NCBI GenBank assembly: GCA_947494095.1
Contig: CANLTI010000010.1
Span: 22,466 to 86,465 of the forward strand
Direction of reading: 5' to 3'
DNA length: 64,000 bases
DNA from: an uncultured Pseudomonadales bacterium
GTDB lineage: Bacteria > Pseudomonadota > Gammaproteobacteria > Pseudomonadales > Cellvibrionaceae
This document shows positions 9,698-18,998 of the stretch, piece by piece. Positions within the stretch are counted from its first letter, which is position 1; the number at the start of each line of letters is the position of its first letter. Under the pieces are notes generated by a model. That model ran no database searches, was not told the origin of the DNA, and worked only from the letters and a program-made list of their open reading frames with translations. The position numbers were made by a program, and so were the translations under genes.

Positions 9698-10351
9698 TTG
9701 ACACTTGCCTTGTTCGACCTAGACAACACATTACTTAACGGCGACAGTGATCACGCTTTTGGCGAATTCCTATGTCAGCAAGGCATAGTCGATCGCACAG
9801 TTTTTAAACATGCCAATGATCAATTTTATATTGATTATCAGGAAGGGACTCTCGACATTGCCGCTTACATTAAGTTCGCACTTGCGCCACTGACGCGGCT
9901 CACTGCAGCCAAGCGCTTAGCGCTACAAGCGCAGTTTATGACCGAAGTGGTAGAACCTATGATTTTAAAAAAAGGCGTGAACCTGTTAGCCAAGCATCGA
10001 CGTGAAGGCCACACGATTGTCATTATTACAGCGACTAACCGCTTTGTAACAGGCCCTATTGCACGTCGCTTGGGCGTACAGCATCTTATTGCTACTGAGC
10101 CCGAAATCATTGACGGTCAATTCACCGGCGCCCATAGCGGCACGCCCTGCTTTCAAGAGGGTAAAATCACCTGCCTTAATCAATGGGTCAGCCAGCACGA
10201 CGAAACACTAGAGGGCAGTTATTTTTACAGTGATTCAGCCAATGACATCCCTCTTTTGCAGTGTGTTAGTCACCCCGTAGCCGTCGACCCTTGCCCCAAG
10301 CTAGCAAAATATGCCGCCATCCATAATATGCCCGTTATGAGCTTGCGTTAA
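9698..10351 (+). CDS. HAD-IB family phosphatase (SerB-like)
   Basis: Haloacid dehalogenase-type phosphatase of 217 residues. Motif I is FDLDNTLLNGDSD (nucleophile Asp7, acid Asp9), motif II Thr is in VIITATNRF, the motif III Lys is in QEGKITC, and motif IV is YFYSDSANDIPLL. The start is TTG at 9698, preceded by AAGGAG at a proper distance; no ATG fits. Relatives include phosphoserine and other small-molecule phosphatases; the substrate cannot be read from the sequence. It faces away from rppH/ptsP. Confidence 0.85.
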   Translation: MTLALFDLDNTLLNGDSDHAFGEFLCQQGIVDRTVFKHANDQFYIDYQEGTLDIAAYIKFALAPLTRLTAAKRLALQAQFMTEVVEPMILKKGVNLLAKHRREGHTIVIITATNRFVTGPIARRLGVQHLIATEPEIIDGQFTGAHSGTPCFQEGKITCLNQWVSQHDETLEGSYFYSDSANDIPLLQCVSHPVAVDPCPKLAKYAAIHNMPVMSLR

Positions 10352-10358
10352 CGCTACG

Positions 10359-11669
10359 ATGTCTCACTCAGCAAGCCTTAACAGGCGCCGACTTAACGGC
10401 CATCTATGGCGCGCACTTGCACTTTGCGCCATAACGTCTGTCACCACAAGTGGCTGCAACAGCAATGGCGACCCTCAAGGGCCGCCACCAGCGCCTACGG
10501 CAACCCAAACAGCGCTCCCTATGGCTACCGCCGACACACTGACACTCACTGTATGGCAAAGCCAGCAAATACAGCTAGAGCGCGCCATTAAACAAGCCAC
10601 CGCACTACAGCGTAGCGTCAGTACATTACTGGCCAACCCCAACACCACCACCTTGCAAAACACCCAGCAACTTTGGCAGCAACTCGCCCTGAGCTTAGAG
10701 CCGCTAGCCATAGTGGGCGCATTGGCAACTACCCAATACCGGCACCAAGATCAACAACTGCGTTCAGATTCAGATTTAGACCCACAAAATACCGCCAATT
10801 GGTCTACCATCAGCCTACACCATGAATACATAGCCACCTGGCCCGCAGAACTTGGCTTTTTAGACAATAACGGTATACATGGCAATACGGGCTTAATCTT
10901 TAACCTCGACATCACACTCAATGAAGAGACCTTAAAAACAAGACACCGCCAAACAGATCGACAAGAAGGCGTATTGGGGCTTTACCCCTTGGGCTTGATG
11001 CTACAGGGCGCTCAAACCCCGCGCCAAGCGTCGCAACTACGCGCCGTCACAGCACTCACCCCAAAACATAAAGCCCTAGACTTACATTCAATCGACGAGC
11101 ACCCACACAATCGACGCCGTCAACTAATTGCACAGCAAGCACAACTACTTCGCCACCACCTTATGCAGCTAAAGTCTCAGCTGTTCCAACGCGATAGCCA
11201 CTCAGCACTCAATGCCTTTAGTCAGCAAACCGTGGCGCAGCAGCAAACAGCCCTTGTGCAAGCCGCTCAACAGCTCACCGCCCAACAACTACAAGAGCTC
11301 ACGCAGTATGACGACCTCCCCCTTTGGCAACAGCACTGGCAATATCAACGCCTGCATGCACAATTAACAGGGCTTGAGTTATGGCTGGGCATTTTAGGGC
11401 ACAACCAACAAGCGTCACTGTGCCAGGGTTTACTGGGCCTTTTGGCCAGTCACATCGCTGTACTTTCTACAACCACCACAACCCCTACATCGCCCACATC
11501 TCCCACATCTCCCATTACGGCCACACACCACACACCGGAGACTCAAGCAAAAAGTGACGACCACACGCTAGCCCCGATCGACAACACAACGCTGCGCCAA
11601 CAGCTCGCAGGGTTAACCGTCGCATTAAAACAAGCCATCCGTATTTCTTCATCAAACACAACAAAATGA
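10359..11669 (+). CDS. Putative lipoprotein, possibly imelysin-like
   Basis: A 436-residue protein with a long charged N-terminus, a hydrophobic stretch (ALALCAITSVTTSGC) and a Cys that could be a lipobox, so it is probably exported and lipid-anchored, though the lipobox is poor. The body is alpha-helical and unusually rich in Gln, His and Leu, with a late Thr/Pro/Ser run (about 370-390). Repeated helices and phrases such as WQQLALSLEPLA recall helical imelysin-type proteins, but the usual GxHxxE motif is not clear. Only 7 bp separate it from the HAD gene, so the two are likely cotranscribed. Function unknown. Confidence 0.55.
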   Translation: MSHSASLNRRRLNGHLWRALALCAITSVTTSGCNSNGDPQGPPPAPTATQTALPMATADTLTLTVWQSQQIQLERAIKQATALQRSVSTLLANPNTTTLQNTQQLWQQLALSLEPLAIVGALATTQYRHQDQQLRSDSDLDPQNTANWSTISLHHEYIATWPAELGFLDNNGIHGNTGLIFNLDITLNEETLKTRHRQTDRQEGVLGLYPLGLMLQGAQTPRQASQLRAVTALTPKHKALDLHSIDEHPHNRRRQLIAQQAQLLRHHLMQLKSQLFQRDSHSALNAFSQQTVAQQQTALVQAAQQLTAQQLQELTQYDDLPLWQQHWQYQRLHAQLTGLELWLGILGHNQQASLCQGLLGLLASHIAVLSTTTTTPTSPTSPTSPITATHHTPETQAKSDDHTLAPIDNTTLRQQLAGLTVALKQAIRISSSNTTK

Positions 11670-11739
11670 TCCAACGCACAACACTTTATCAGCTAAGCTT
11701 TTTAACAAGAGTCACTCAAAAACGCCTAGTGGTTACTGA

Positions 11740-12603
11740 ATGAGCCAAGATCTATCGGAAGAGCAAATACAGCATATTTTGCAAGGCATTGCCATACCAC
11801 CTCAGCCGCAGGTTATGGTCGACCTGCAAATGGAGCAGTGCTCGCCCTCTTGTAATGCCGACACCATCGCGGCACTAATCAGCCAAGATGTCGGCTTATC
11901 GGGTGCTATTTTAAAAACCGTCAACTCGCCTTTTTTAAAGCTCGCCAATAAGGTGACCTCTATTGCGCAGGCTGTTAGCTTGCTAGGCATTAATAGCGTG
12001 GTTAACTTGGTCAATGCGCAATCCATTAAAGGGGCGCTATCTGATGAAGAAATTATTGCACTGGGCTCCTTTTGGGATACCGCCATGGAAACAGCCATGA
12101 CCGCAGCCGTGATAGCCAAGCAGCTTAAGTATCAAAGCCCCGATGAGGCTTATATTTTAGGCTTATTTCACAATTGCGGCATCCCTTTATTAAGCAGTCG
12201 CTTTGATAACTATGCGCAGGTTCTGCAAGAGTCTTACAATCGCGATACAGCCTCTGTCACCGATACCGAAAACAAGCTCATACAAACTAATCATGCCGTT
12301 GTTGGTTACTATGTGGCCAAAAGCTGGAACTTACCGCCGCATATTTGCCGCGCCATTCATGACCATCATCATGTCACCAGTCAATTGCTAGATGACCCCA
12401 GTACAAGCCGCAGCAAAACGTTACTCGCCATTTTAAAAATGGCCGAACATATTAGCGGCCTATACAAAACAATTGGGCATAGCGAGCATGACTATGAATG
12501 GGAAAAAATAAAGGAAGCCGTTTTACTGTATACCGGCCTCTCTGATTACGACTACGAAGGGCTTATTGGGCATATACAAGAGCTAGGCTTGGGCAATCAT
12601 TAA
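11740..12603 (+). CDS. HDOD domain protein
   Basis: A 287-residue single-domain HDOD protein. HDOD is a non-catalytic relative of the HD phosphohydrolase fold, found in signalling and competence regulators. Seen: IPPQPQVMVDL at the start, ISQDVGLSGAILKTVNSPFL, the INSVVNLVNAQ helix, LGLFHNCGIPLL in place of a full metal-binding HD pair, and HAVVGYYVAKSWNLPP. No receiver or GGDEF domain is attached. It ends 16 bp before a hairpin terminator shared with the convergent gcvH. Confidence 0.9.
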   Translation: MSQDLSEEQIQHILQGIAIPPQPQVMVDLQMEQCSPSCNADTIAALISQDVGLSGAILKTVNSPFLKLANKVTSIAQAVSLLGINSVVNLVNAQSIKGALSDEEIIALGSFWDTAMETAMTAAVIAKQLKYQSPDEAYILGLFHNCGIPLLSSRFDNYAQVLQESYNRDTASVTDTENKLIQTNHAVVGYYVAKSWNLPPHICRAIHDHHHVTSQLLDDPSTSRSKTLLAILKMAEHISGLYKTIGHSEHDYEWEKIKEAVLLYTGLSDYDYEGLIGHIQELGLGNH

Positions 12604-12618
12604 AATATATGCCACTAA

Positions 12619-12650
12619 TAAAAACGGCCCCTAATAAGGAGCCGTTTTTT
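12619..12650. terminator. Bidirectional hairpin terminator
   Basis: A nine-base-pair stem (AAAAACGGC pairing with GCCGTTTTT) with A-run and T-run on the two sides lies between the convergent HDOD gene and gcvH. It should stop transcription from both directions. Confidence 0.85.
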
Positions 12651-12670
12651 GATCACTACTAAAACCGTAA

Positions 12671-13054
12671 TTATTCAGTGGCTTCTTGGTAGGCTTCAGC
12701 ATCTAACGCGTTATCCAACTCTTCGAGCTCGGTAGGGCGCACTTTATAAAACCAGCCATCATCATAAGGCGAAGAGTTAATGGTTTCAGGAGCATCTTCT
12801 AGTGCTTCATTTACGGCAATCACTTCACCGCTAATAGGCGAGTAAAGATCGCTAGCGGCTTTAACCGACTCAACAACACCCGCCTCAGAACCCGCAGTGA
12901 CATCACTACCGACTTCAGGTAACTCAACAAATACCACATCGCCAAGCGCCGCTTGTGCGTGATCACTAATACCCACAGTAACGGTACCGTCGGTTTCTAC
13001 ACGGGCCCACTCGTGGCTCTCTAAGTACTTTAATTCAGCGCGAATTTCGCTCAT
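12671..13054 (-). CDS. gcvH: Glycine cleavage system H protein
   Basis: Lipoyl carrier that shuttles the methylamine group among the P, T and L proteins. The 127 residues match the family length and carry [19 protein letters not shown], then [20 protein letters not shown] with the lipoylated Lys in ESVKAASD. It lies 91 bp after gcvT on the same strand. No gcvP is in the window. Confidence 0.97.
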   Translation of the reverse strand: MSEIRAELKYLESHEWARVETDGTVTVGISDHAQAALGDVVFVELPEVGSDVTAGSEAGVVESVKAASDLYSPISGEVIAVNEALEDAPETINSSPYDDGWFYKVRPTELEELDNALDAEAYQEATE

Positions 13055-13145
13055 GGATTATCCTCACATCTGTCAAAAATTTGGAGTATTGTATGTGCTC
13101 GCGCCCGCTTAAACCAGCGCAAAAAACACAGTGTTTAACAAGGTT

Positions 13146-14240
13146 TTAGATTAGCGCTTTGCCATTGCGCACAAAGCACGGCTTGACCACCTCTACAGCA
13201 ACACTTTTACCGCGAATAATCACCTGCGCATCGCTCACATTACCGGTAGGCACACGCGCAATAGCAATAGACACACCAAGCGTTGGCGAAAAAGTCCCGC
13301 TGGTAATCGCACCGCGCTCATCAGTACCGGGCACAACCACCTCATAACCATCGCGCAGTACGCCGCGGCTACGCATCACTAAGCCCACAAGTTTTTGCTT
13401 GATACCGGCGGCTTTTTCGGCGGCAATCACACTGCGTCCAATAAATTCTCGGTCGGTCGGCTCCCAGCCAATGGTCCAGCCCATATTAGCCACTAAAGGT
13501 GATGTTTCATCGTTCATTTCGTGGCCGTATAGGTTCATGCCAGCTTCTAAACGCAACGTATCACGCGAGCCTAAACCGCAAGGAGCAACACCCGCATCCG
13601 CCAACTGCTGCCAAAAAGCATTCACATCAACAGCCGGTACAATAATCTCAAAACCATCTTCGCCGGTATAGCCTGTGCGGGCAGCAAACCACTCTGTGCG
13701 CTGACCGCTGAGCGCTTTACCATAAAATACACCTAATTTATTCAGTGTTTCAGCGTCGTCGGCTAATACTTCACAGACTTTTTCGCGGGCTTGCGGCCCC
13801 TGCACTGCAACCATGGCCAGCTCTGGACGCTCTGTAATCTCCACCGAGAACTTTTGCGCTTGCAGGTTAATCCAGGCCAAATCTTTTTCGCGTGTGGCGC
13901 AGTTAACCACCAAACGGTAACCTAAAGGCATTAAGTAAACGATCAAATCATCGATCACTCCGCCATTATCATTCAGCATGCCGGTATAAAGTGCTTTACC
14001 TTGCTCGGTCAGCTTCGCCACATCATTGGCCAACAAATACTGTAAAAATGCCTGCGCTTGCTCACCGTGCACATCGACTACCGTCATATGCGAGACATCA
14101 AACATGCCTGCACTGGTACGCACCGCATTATGCTCATCAATTTGCGAGCCATAATTAACCGGCATCCACCAGCCACCAAAGTCAACCATCTTGCCGCCCA
14201 TTGTTTCATGCAACTGGGCTAGCGGAGTTTTATGTAACAT
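13146..14240 (-). CDS. gcvT: Glycine cleavage system T protein (aminomethyltransferase)
   Basis: Transfers the methylene group from the H-protein aminomethyl arm to tetrahydrofolate and releases ammonia. The start at 14240 ([12 protein letters not shown]) gives 364 residues, the usual length, and matches the family N-terminus; four more codons are possible to 14252. Seen: [22 protein letters not shown] and [11 protein letters not shown], hallmark folate-binding motifs. Followed by gcvH. Confidence 0.97.
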   Translation of the reverse strand: MLHKTPLAQLHETMGGKMVDFGGWWMPVNYGSQIDEHNAVRTSAGMFDVSHMTVVDVHGEQAQAFLQYLLANDVAKLTEQGKALYTGMLNDNGGVIDDLIVYLMPLGYRLVVNCATREKDLAWINLQAQKFSVEITERPELAMVAVQGPQAREKVCEVLADDAETLNKLGVFYGKALSGQRTEWFAARTGYTGEDGFEIIVPAVDVNAFWQQLADAGVAPCGLGSRDTLRLEAGMNLYGHEMNDETSPLVANMGWTIGWEPTDREFIGRSVIAAEKAAGIKQKLVGLVMRSRGVLRDGYEVVVPGTDERGAITSGTFSPTLGVSIAIARVPTGNVSDAQVIIRGKSVAVEVVKPCFVRNGKALI

Positions 14241-14344
14241 TCTAAATTCCATCTGTCAGCTTAAAAACACATTGTAACGAGATGAGATAATAATGTAACT
14301 AATCTCGTCACTATTGGGCCAAACTAACAAGCCTCTTTTGACTC

Positions 14345-14397
14345 GGTGCTGATAGGTTATTTTTTAGGCATTTAAGTGCGGGCCTTGTCGAGAAAAC
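14345..14397 (+). repeat. Short dispersed direct repeat, copy 1
   Basis: About 53 bp beginning GGTGCTGATAGGTTATTT and running to the GGGCCTTG motif. A diverged copy in the same orientation lies at 15568-15621, so the pair flanks the VanZ-family gene. No coding content. Confidence 0.6.
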
Positions 14398-14439
14398 AGA
14401 ACTCTACGCTTAATGAGACAAACTATTATTGCCTCGCCC

Positions 14440-15366
14440 TTAGCGCAAATGAATATTATCGAGATAAAACTCACCGGCCGTAATAGGCCTTATGCTGTAA
14501 TACATCAGCGTTTTAACGCCAGCTAAGTCAACAAATTTAGCCACCTCACTCAAAGCAATACAGACCTGATTGGCACCAGCTTCAAGAGCATAAGCCCGAT
14601 CAAATTTTTGACGTGTTTTGCTAAAGTCTTGATCGTGAATATGCACCCCCAGCTGCCCTGCCGTTAAATAGGGCCAGTACACCTCGGTGCATAGGGTATT
14701 GTAGCCTTGCCAACTCACAGTCACTCGGTCAAACCCACCACCAGGAAAAGCCCCCGCACGGTAGCCTACGCGTAAAATCGACGACTTATTACCGCGCCAT
14801 ACAATGGCGTGTTGCTCTGGATGTATACTGGTATTACTGACACTCAGGTTAATCACATCAAGTTGACCCCCGTCACTACCGCTGAGATTGGGGCAAGCCG
14901 TATCAAAGTTACACACAATTGGCAGCTGTTGCTTTAATTGAGCCGCCTTGAGCAGCGCGTGAGCCGGACCGGCAAAAGCAATCGCCAACAACACCAAAGC
15001 TACGCTGCACAACAAAACTCGCCAATAGCCACGCACATACACCGCCCAATAGGTACACAGCGCCGCGCCAATACCCAGCGCATCGAGAAGTACATCGCTA
15101 ACGGTTGCCGAGCGACCAATAAAGGACTGCACAACCTCGATGGCTATACCCGCAGTTAATAACAAAAAAACAAAGGCAAGCCAAATGAGTGCGCTCTTTT
15201 GGCTAGGCCGAGGCAACTCAAAAATGACAGCAACACTTAAGCCCATCACAAAAAAAAGCACCGCATGCGCCGAATTATTGAGCGCCTCCCAAAACGGCGT
15301 AGACGCGGGAATATAAAGCCACAGCGGAACGGCGCACAAAAAAGCCAATAGCCATACTTTTAACAT
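14440..15366 (-). CDS. VanZ-like family membrane protein
   Basis: The N-terminal half is a VanZ-like membrane domain (segments near residues 5-22, 30-50, 60-80 and 100-125, with the family phrases NNSAHAVLFFVMGL and VSDVLLDALGIG). The C-terminal half (about 180-308) is a soluble beta-rich domain that looks like a carbohydrate-binding or jelly-roll fold (ending GEFYLDNIHLR). I prefer the Met at 15366 (MLKVWLLAFL); a longer frame to 15429 would translate a 13-base G run as Gly residues. VanZ relatives are linked to cell-envelope phenotypes, but the role here is unknown. Confidence 0.75.
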   Translation of the reverse strand: MLKVWLLAFLCAVPLWLYIPASTPFWEALNNSAHAVLFFVMGLSVAVIFELPRPSQKSALIWLAFVFLLLTAGIAIEVVQSFIGRSATVSDVLLDALGIGAALCTYWAVYVRGYWRVLLCSVALVLLAIAFAGPAHALLKAAQLKQQLPIVCNFDTACPNLSGSDGGQLDVINLSVSNTSIHPEQHAIVWRGNKSSILRVGYRAGAFPGGGFDRVTVSWQGYNTLCTEVYWPYLTAGQLGVHIHDQDFSKTRQKFDRAYALEAGANQVCIALSEVAKFVDLAGVKTLMYYSIRPITAGEFYLDNIHLR

Positions 15367-15380
15367 TAACCGCAAGCCCG

Positions 15381-15393
15381 CCCCCCCCCCCCC
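15381..15393 (-). repeat. Homopolymeric G13 tract at the VanZ start
   Basis: Thirteen consecutive C on the plus strand (G on the gene strand) lie 15-27 bases upstream of the likely VanZ start, or inside its coding region if the longer start is used. Tracts of this length slip easily. Confidence 0.9.
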
Positions 15394-15567
15394 ACACATT
15401 CTATAAAACCAACCATTTGATAAAACCAATCATTTGGCCGTCTATTCAATTTAAAAAAACGTCGGTATTTAGGCATAAGCATCTCCGCAAATGCTGCATG
15501 CCCAAGCTGCGGTATGACTCAATACGTTAGTCACTATTCAGCTCAGCTGACCAACCTCACCTGATAA

Positions 15568-15621
15568 GGTGCTGATGGATTATTTGCTGGGCATTTAAGC
15601 GCCGGGCCTTGCAGGGAAAGC
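15568..15621 (+). repeat. Short dispersed direct repeat, copy 2
   Basis: Second copy of the repeat seen at 14345-14397, sharing GGTGCTGATGGATTATTT, GGCATTTAAG and GGGCCTTG with a few differences. It lies upstream of the VanZ gene. Confidence 0.6.
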
Positions 15622-15635
15622 AAGGGTTAGACCGT

Positions 15636-15790
15636 GCACCTGCATAAGGATATGCAAGATTAGACTTTGCACCTGCATAGGGATATGCAAGATTAGACTT
15701 TGCACCTGCATAGGGATATGCAAGATTAGACTTTGCAGGAGCACAAAGTCGAGGAGCACAAAGTCGAGGAGCACAAAGTCGCAGATGGCT
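15636..15790 (+). repeat. Two adjoining tandem repeat arrays (33-bp and 15-bp units)
   Basis: Three 33-bp units begin at 15636, 15669 and 15702 (each starting GCACCTGCATA), and a fourth partial unit begins at 15735. They run into three 15-bp units (GGAGCACAAAGTCGA). AGACTTTGC in the first array is inverted relative to GCACAAAGTC in the second, so the junction could fold. The array lies in the noncoding gap between the iron permease stop and the VanZ start (15367-15859); the small open frame across it is a by-product of the repeats. Confidence 0.85.
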
Positions 15791-15859
15791 TGAGCGGCCC
15801 AGTCAATGATTCATTAGCACCCGATTTCCGCACTTCTGAATATTACATCCGTTACAGGT

Positions 15860-17485
15860 TTACCGCCGACTGCGCCGAATCATCATTACCACCGGTACAA
15901 CAGAAACCAATACTAAAACTAAAGCAGGTAAAGCCGCTCTTTGCCATTCGCCTTCGCTGGTCATTTCGTAAACCCTCACTGCGAGCGTATCCCAACCAAA
16001 AGGGCGTAGTAGTAATGTAGCAGGCATTTCTTTCATGACATCGACTAAAACCAAAACCATTGCGGTTAACGTTGCAGGGCTAAGCAAGGGTAAATAGACT
16101 CGCCACACCACCTGCCGGCGGTTACACCCTAATGTACGGGCAGCCTCTTCAAAGCTTGGGCGTATGCGCTCTAGCCCCGATTGAATGGGGCCAAGCCCCA
16201 CCGAAAAATAACGAATAATGTACGCCAATATTAAAGCTGTCACGCTGCCCACTAAAATTTGACCGGTGTGTGTAATGCCCAAAAAAGTATACACAGGGGC
16301 CAGCAACTCACGATCCAAAAACGTAAAAGCCACCATCACACCAACGGCTAATACTGAACCGGGTAAGGCATAACCTAAAGATGTGAACTGCGTTAACCAA
16401 GCACTACTATTACCAAAACGCTGCGCCAAGCTCACCCCTAAAGCGGCCGCCGCCACCAGTATTGCAGCAATTAAACCCAATAAAAAAGTATGCTGAATTA
16501 ATTGAACAAAACGCGCATCAAAGGCACTTAAACCGGTTTGGATCACCCACACCAATAACTGCCCTACAGGCACCACAAACGTGACGGTAAAAATAAATAG
16601 GCAAAAGCCGCTCGCTAAAAACGCTTGCCAACCTCGTAACTGAATACGGTCGCGGGCTTTGTTTGCACTGTTATGCACATCTTTTTTGCCACGCAACTTT
16701 TGCTCGGCCATTAACGCCAACGCCACAAACAATAATAACAACGAGGCCAGCTGCGCTGCCGCTTGCAAATTAAAAAACCCAAACCAACTTTTGTAAATAG
16801 CCGTCGTGAATGTATCGTAATTAAATACCGAAACCGCACCAAAATCGGCCAAAGCCTCCATAAGCGCCAGCGCCATACCCGCCACAATGGCAGGGCGCGC
16901 CATAGGCAACGCGACTTTTATAAAGCCTTTAACCGGCCCCACACCCAACGTGCGAGCAGCATCTAATAAGGCGCGGCCTTGCTGCAAAAAAGCGCTGCGC
17001 GCCAGCATATAAACATAAGGGTACAGCACCGCACTCATCACCAAAATTACACCAATAGGTGAGCGGATATCAGGCTGCCAACTGTCGTTACCCAATAGCT
17101 CGCGCCACAGCGTTAGGATAGGCCCGCTATAGCTCATCAAACCCAAACCCACAAAAGCCACCACATACGTCGGAATGGCCAACGGCAAAATTAACGCCCA
17201 ATCAAGCCAGCGCCGCCCAGGAAACTCGCACACCGCCGTTAACCAAGCCAACGTTACCCCCACCAGCATTACCAAGGTGCCCACACCTAGCATTAACCAC
17301 AGGGTATTTTTGAGTAAACGCCCAAGGCCTGTGGCTATTAAGTGCTGCCACACATCGACCTGTGCATGGCCCCAGCTAAAAATAATCACAAACACCGGCA
17401 AAGCCACCATCAATGCAACCGCCAAAGCCGGCACAGACCACAGCGAATGACGCAAACGAGAAAGCATATTGGAAGAAATAATCAC
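15860..17485 (-). CDS. Iron(III) ABC transporter permease, FbpB type
   Basis: A 541-residue double-length permease with about twelve membrane segments and two copies of the BPD-transport EAA motif: DAARTLGVGPVKGFIKVALP in the first half and EAARTLGCNRRQVVWRVYLP in the second. Such fused permeases occur in FbpABC/SfuABC/AfuABC ferric uptake. The matching binding protein is at 18999-20090, with an HD-GYP gene between; no ATPase gene is visible. A shorter start at MLSRLRHSL (17467) is possible. Confidence 0.9.
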   Translation of the reverse strand: MIISSNMLSRLRHSLWSVPALAVALMVALPVFVIIFSWGHAQVDVWQHLIATGLGRLLKNTLWLMLGVGTLVMLVGVTLAWLTAVCEFPGRRWLDWALILPLAIPTYVVAFVGLGLMSYSGPILTLWRELLGNDSWQPDIRSPIGVILVMSAVLYPYVYMLARSAFLQQGRALLDAARTLGVGPVKGFIKVALPMARPAIVAGMALALMEALADFGAVSVFNYDTFTTAIYKSWFGFFNLQAAAQLASLLLLFVALALMAEQKLRGKKDVHNSANKARDRIQLRGWQAFLASGFCLFIFTVTFVVPVGQLLVWVIQTGLSAFDARFVQLIQHTFLLGLIAAILVAAAALGVSLAQRFGNSSAWLTQFTSLGYALPGSVLAVGVMVAFTFLDRELLAPVYTFLGITHTGQILVGSVTALILAYIIRYFSVGLGPIQSGLERIRPSFEEAARTLGCNRRQVVWRVYLPLLSPATLTAMVLVLVDVMKEMPATLLLRPFGWDTLAVRVYEMTSEGEWQRAALPALVLVLVSVVPVVMMIRRSRR

Positions 17486-17646
17486 AAGCGACTCAATCTA
17501 AAAGGTAGGCGCACATCATGCCAGAAGTTACCGCAGCGGCAAAAATATCCGCGCAAAATCACGCAATATAAAATGCCGTAAAAGCTCAAACATCCCGTTT
17601 CCTCACCTATACTCATCATTACGCAGTACGTTTTGGCATTAAATGC

Positions 17647-18975
17647 ATGGCAACAACCCCTTATATTCAACACTTAATTGCTCTACCGAGTGAACACCAG
17701 GTATACGCAAACGCACGTCTTACCACCCGCAATGGCGAGCTCATATGCGAGAGCGGCTTGCGCATGGCCGTGCATCAGCTCGAGGCTCTCGATAAAGCCC
17801 AGCTAGCACTCCCGCCTTTTGCTGTTACCTCAATTGATAATACTTTAACCGCTGAGCAGCTGTATCAAGACTTTTTACATTACCTGCAATCAAACGCAAG
17901 GCTTAAACAGCTCAGCCAAACCCACCTCAATCACGGCGTACTCAAAACGTGTTGCACACTCGCGTGCCGCTACCCTGTTATTAAGCAACACCTTACCGTG
18001 ATGCGCAGCCAGTTATCGGATACTTACCAGCAAAGCCTATTTTGCGCTTGGCTCAGTACGGTTGTAATGCAGCATATTAAAAAGCAAGGCGCCGAAATAG
18101 GTAGCATGTTTATTGCTGGCTTGTGCCACGACATTGGCATGCTACACATTAACCCCGCCACCTTAAATAGTACGGGCGAACTCACCGTTGAGCAGTGGCT
18201 AGAAATCAAAACCCACCCCCAGCGCGGTCATCGGCTGCTGGCGCAAATACCTAAACTGCCCACCAGCATTGCCCAAACGGCGCTCGATCACCATGAGCTA
18301 CCCGATGGCAGCGGTTACCCTAACGGTAAACTCGCCAACAGCATTCACGAATACGCACATTTTATTCGACTACTCGATAGCCTATTTGCAATTGCTCGCA
18401 AGCACCCAGACTGTAACTTAGGCGATGTAACACCTATGCTTGAGGTGAGTTTAAATGTCAAAAATGACGCGGTAGGCCGAGCCTTAATCGAGCTATTAAG
18501 CCCACTCAAAAGCCCGCAACCGCTCGTACCCATCGAGCTGATGCCCTACTTTACAGAGGTCGTAAAAAGCGAGCTAGCACACACACTAACCTGCACTCAA
18601 ATTCTCCATAAATGCCTATTAAGCTTTGGCTTTAAACATCAACACAAGGGCTTGCACGCCTTGCAAAATGGCATGTTCCATATTGTGTCGGCCATTGACC
18701 GCTCAAGCATGATTAACTCAGCGTATGTGCGCTTTTTAGAGCAGACCGCTCAGCAACAACTTAGCCATTACTACACCGAAATAGAGCGCGCTTTTATTAT
18801 GAATAAAGAAGTGCTCTTTCAGCTCAATAAACTGCGCCAAAACTTATGGCAACTGGTCACCAAAGAGCATGGCGACCTCAGCCTAGAGCTCACCGACTGC
18901 CTAATGGCACTAGAAGATGTGCCAGAGCCCGCCACAGCAAGAGAGCTAAACGACCTCTGGGTAATGAGCTTATAG
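17647..18975 (+). CDS. HD-GYP domain phosphodiesterase-like protein
   Basis: A 442-residue cytoplasmic protein with an HD-GYP core: GLCHDIGML (metal-binding His-Asp), LDHHELPDGSGYPNG (His-His and the GYP motif), and a C-terminal helical part of about 180 residues. HD-GYP proteins hydrolyse cyclic di-GMP or related nucleotides. The metal ligands look complete, so it may be active. No sensory or receiver domain is recognisable; the N-terminal about 110 residues may be one. It lies on the opposite strand between the two iron-transport genes. Confidence 0.85.
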   Translation: MATTPYIQHLIALPSEHQVYANARLTTRNGELICESGLRMAVHQLEALDKAQLALPPFAVTSIDNTLTAEQLYQDFLHYLQSNARLKQLSQTHLNHGVLKTCCTLACRYPVIKQHLTVMRSQLSDTYQQSLFCAWLSTVVMQHIKKQGAEIGSMFIAGLCHDIGMLHINPATLNSTGELTVEQWLEIKTHPQRGHRLLAQIPKLPTSIAQTALDHHELPDGSGYPNGKLANSIHEYAHFIRLLDSLFAIARKHPDCNLGDVTPMLEVSLNVKNDAVGRALIELLSPLKSPQPLVPIELMPYFTEVVKSELAHTLTCTQILHKCLLSFGFKHQHKGLHALQNGMFHIVSAIDRSSMINSAYVRFLEQTAQQQLSHYYTEIERAFIMNKEVLFQLNKLRQNLWQLVTKEHGDLSLELTDCLMALEDVPEPATARELNDLWVMSL

Positions 18976-18998
18976 CGCCCATAAAAGTGCTGCACCTA

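Noticed and set aside
15636..15790. CRISPR array
   Set aside because: Units are contiguous tandem copies with no variable spacers, and there are no cas genes in the window.
15733..16020. A 95-codon frame with VEEHKVEEHKV repeats
   Set aside because: It is a translation of the 15-bp tandem repeat that then runs antisense into the permease gene; no ribosome site.
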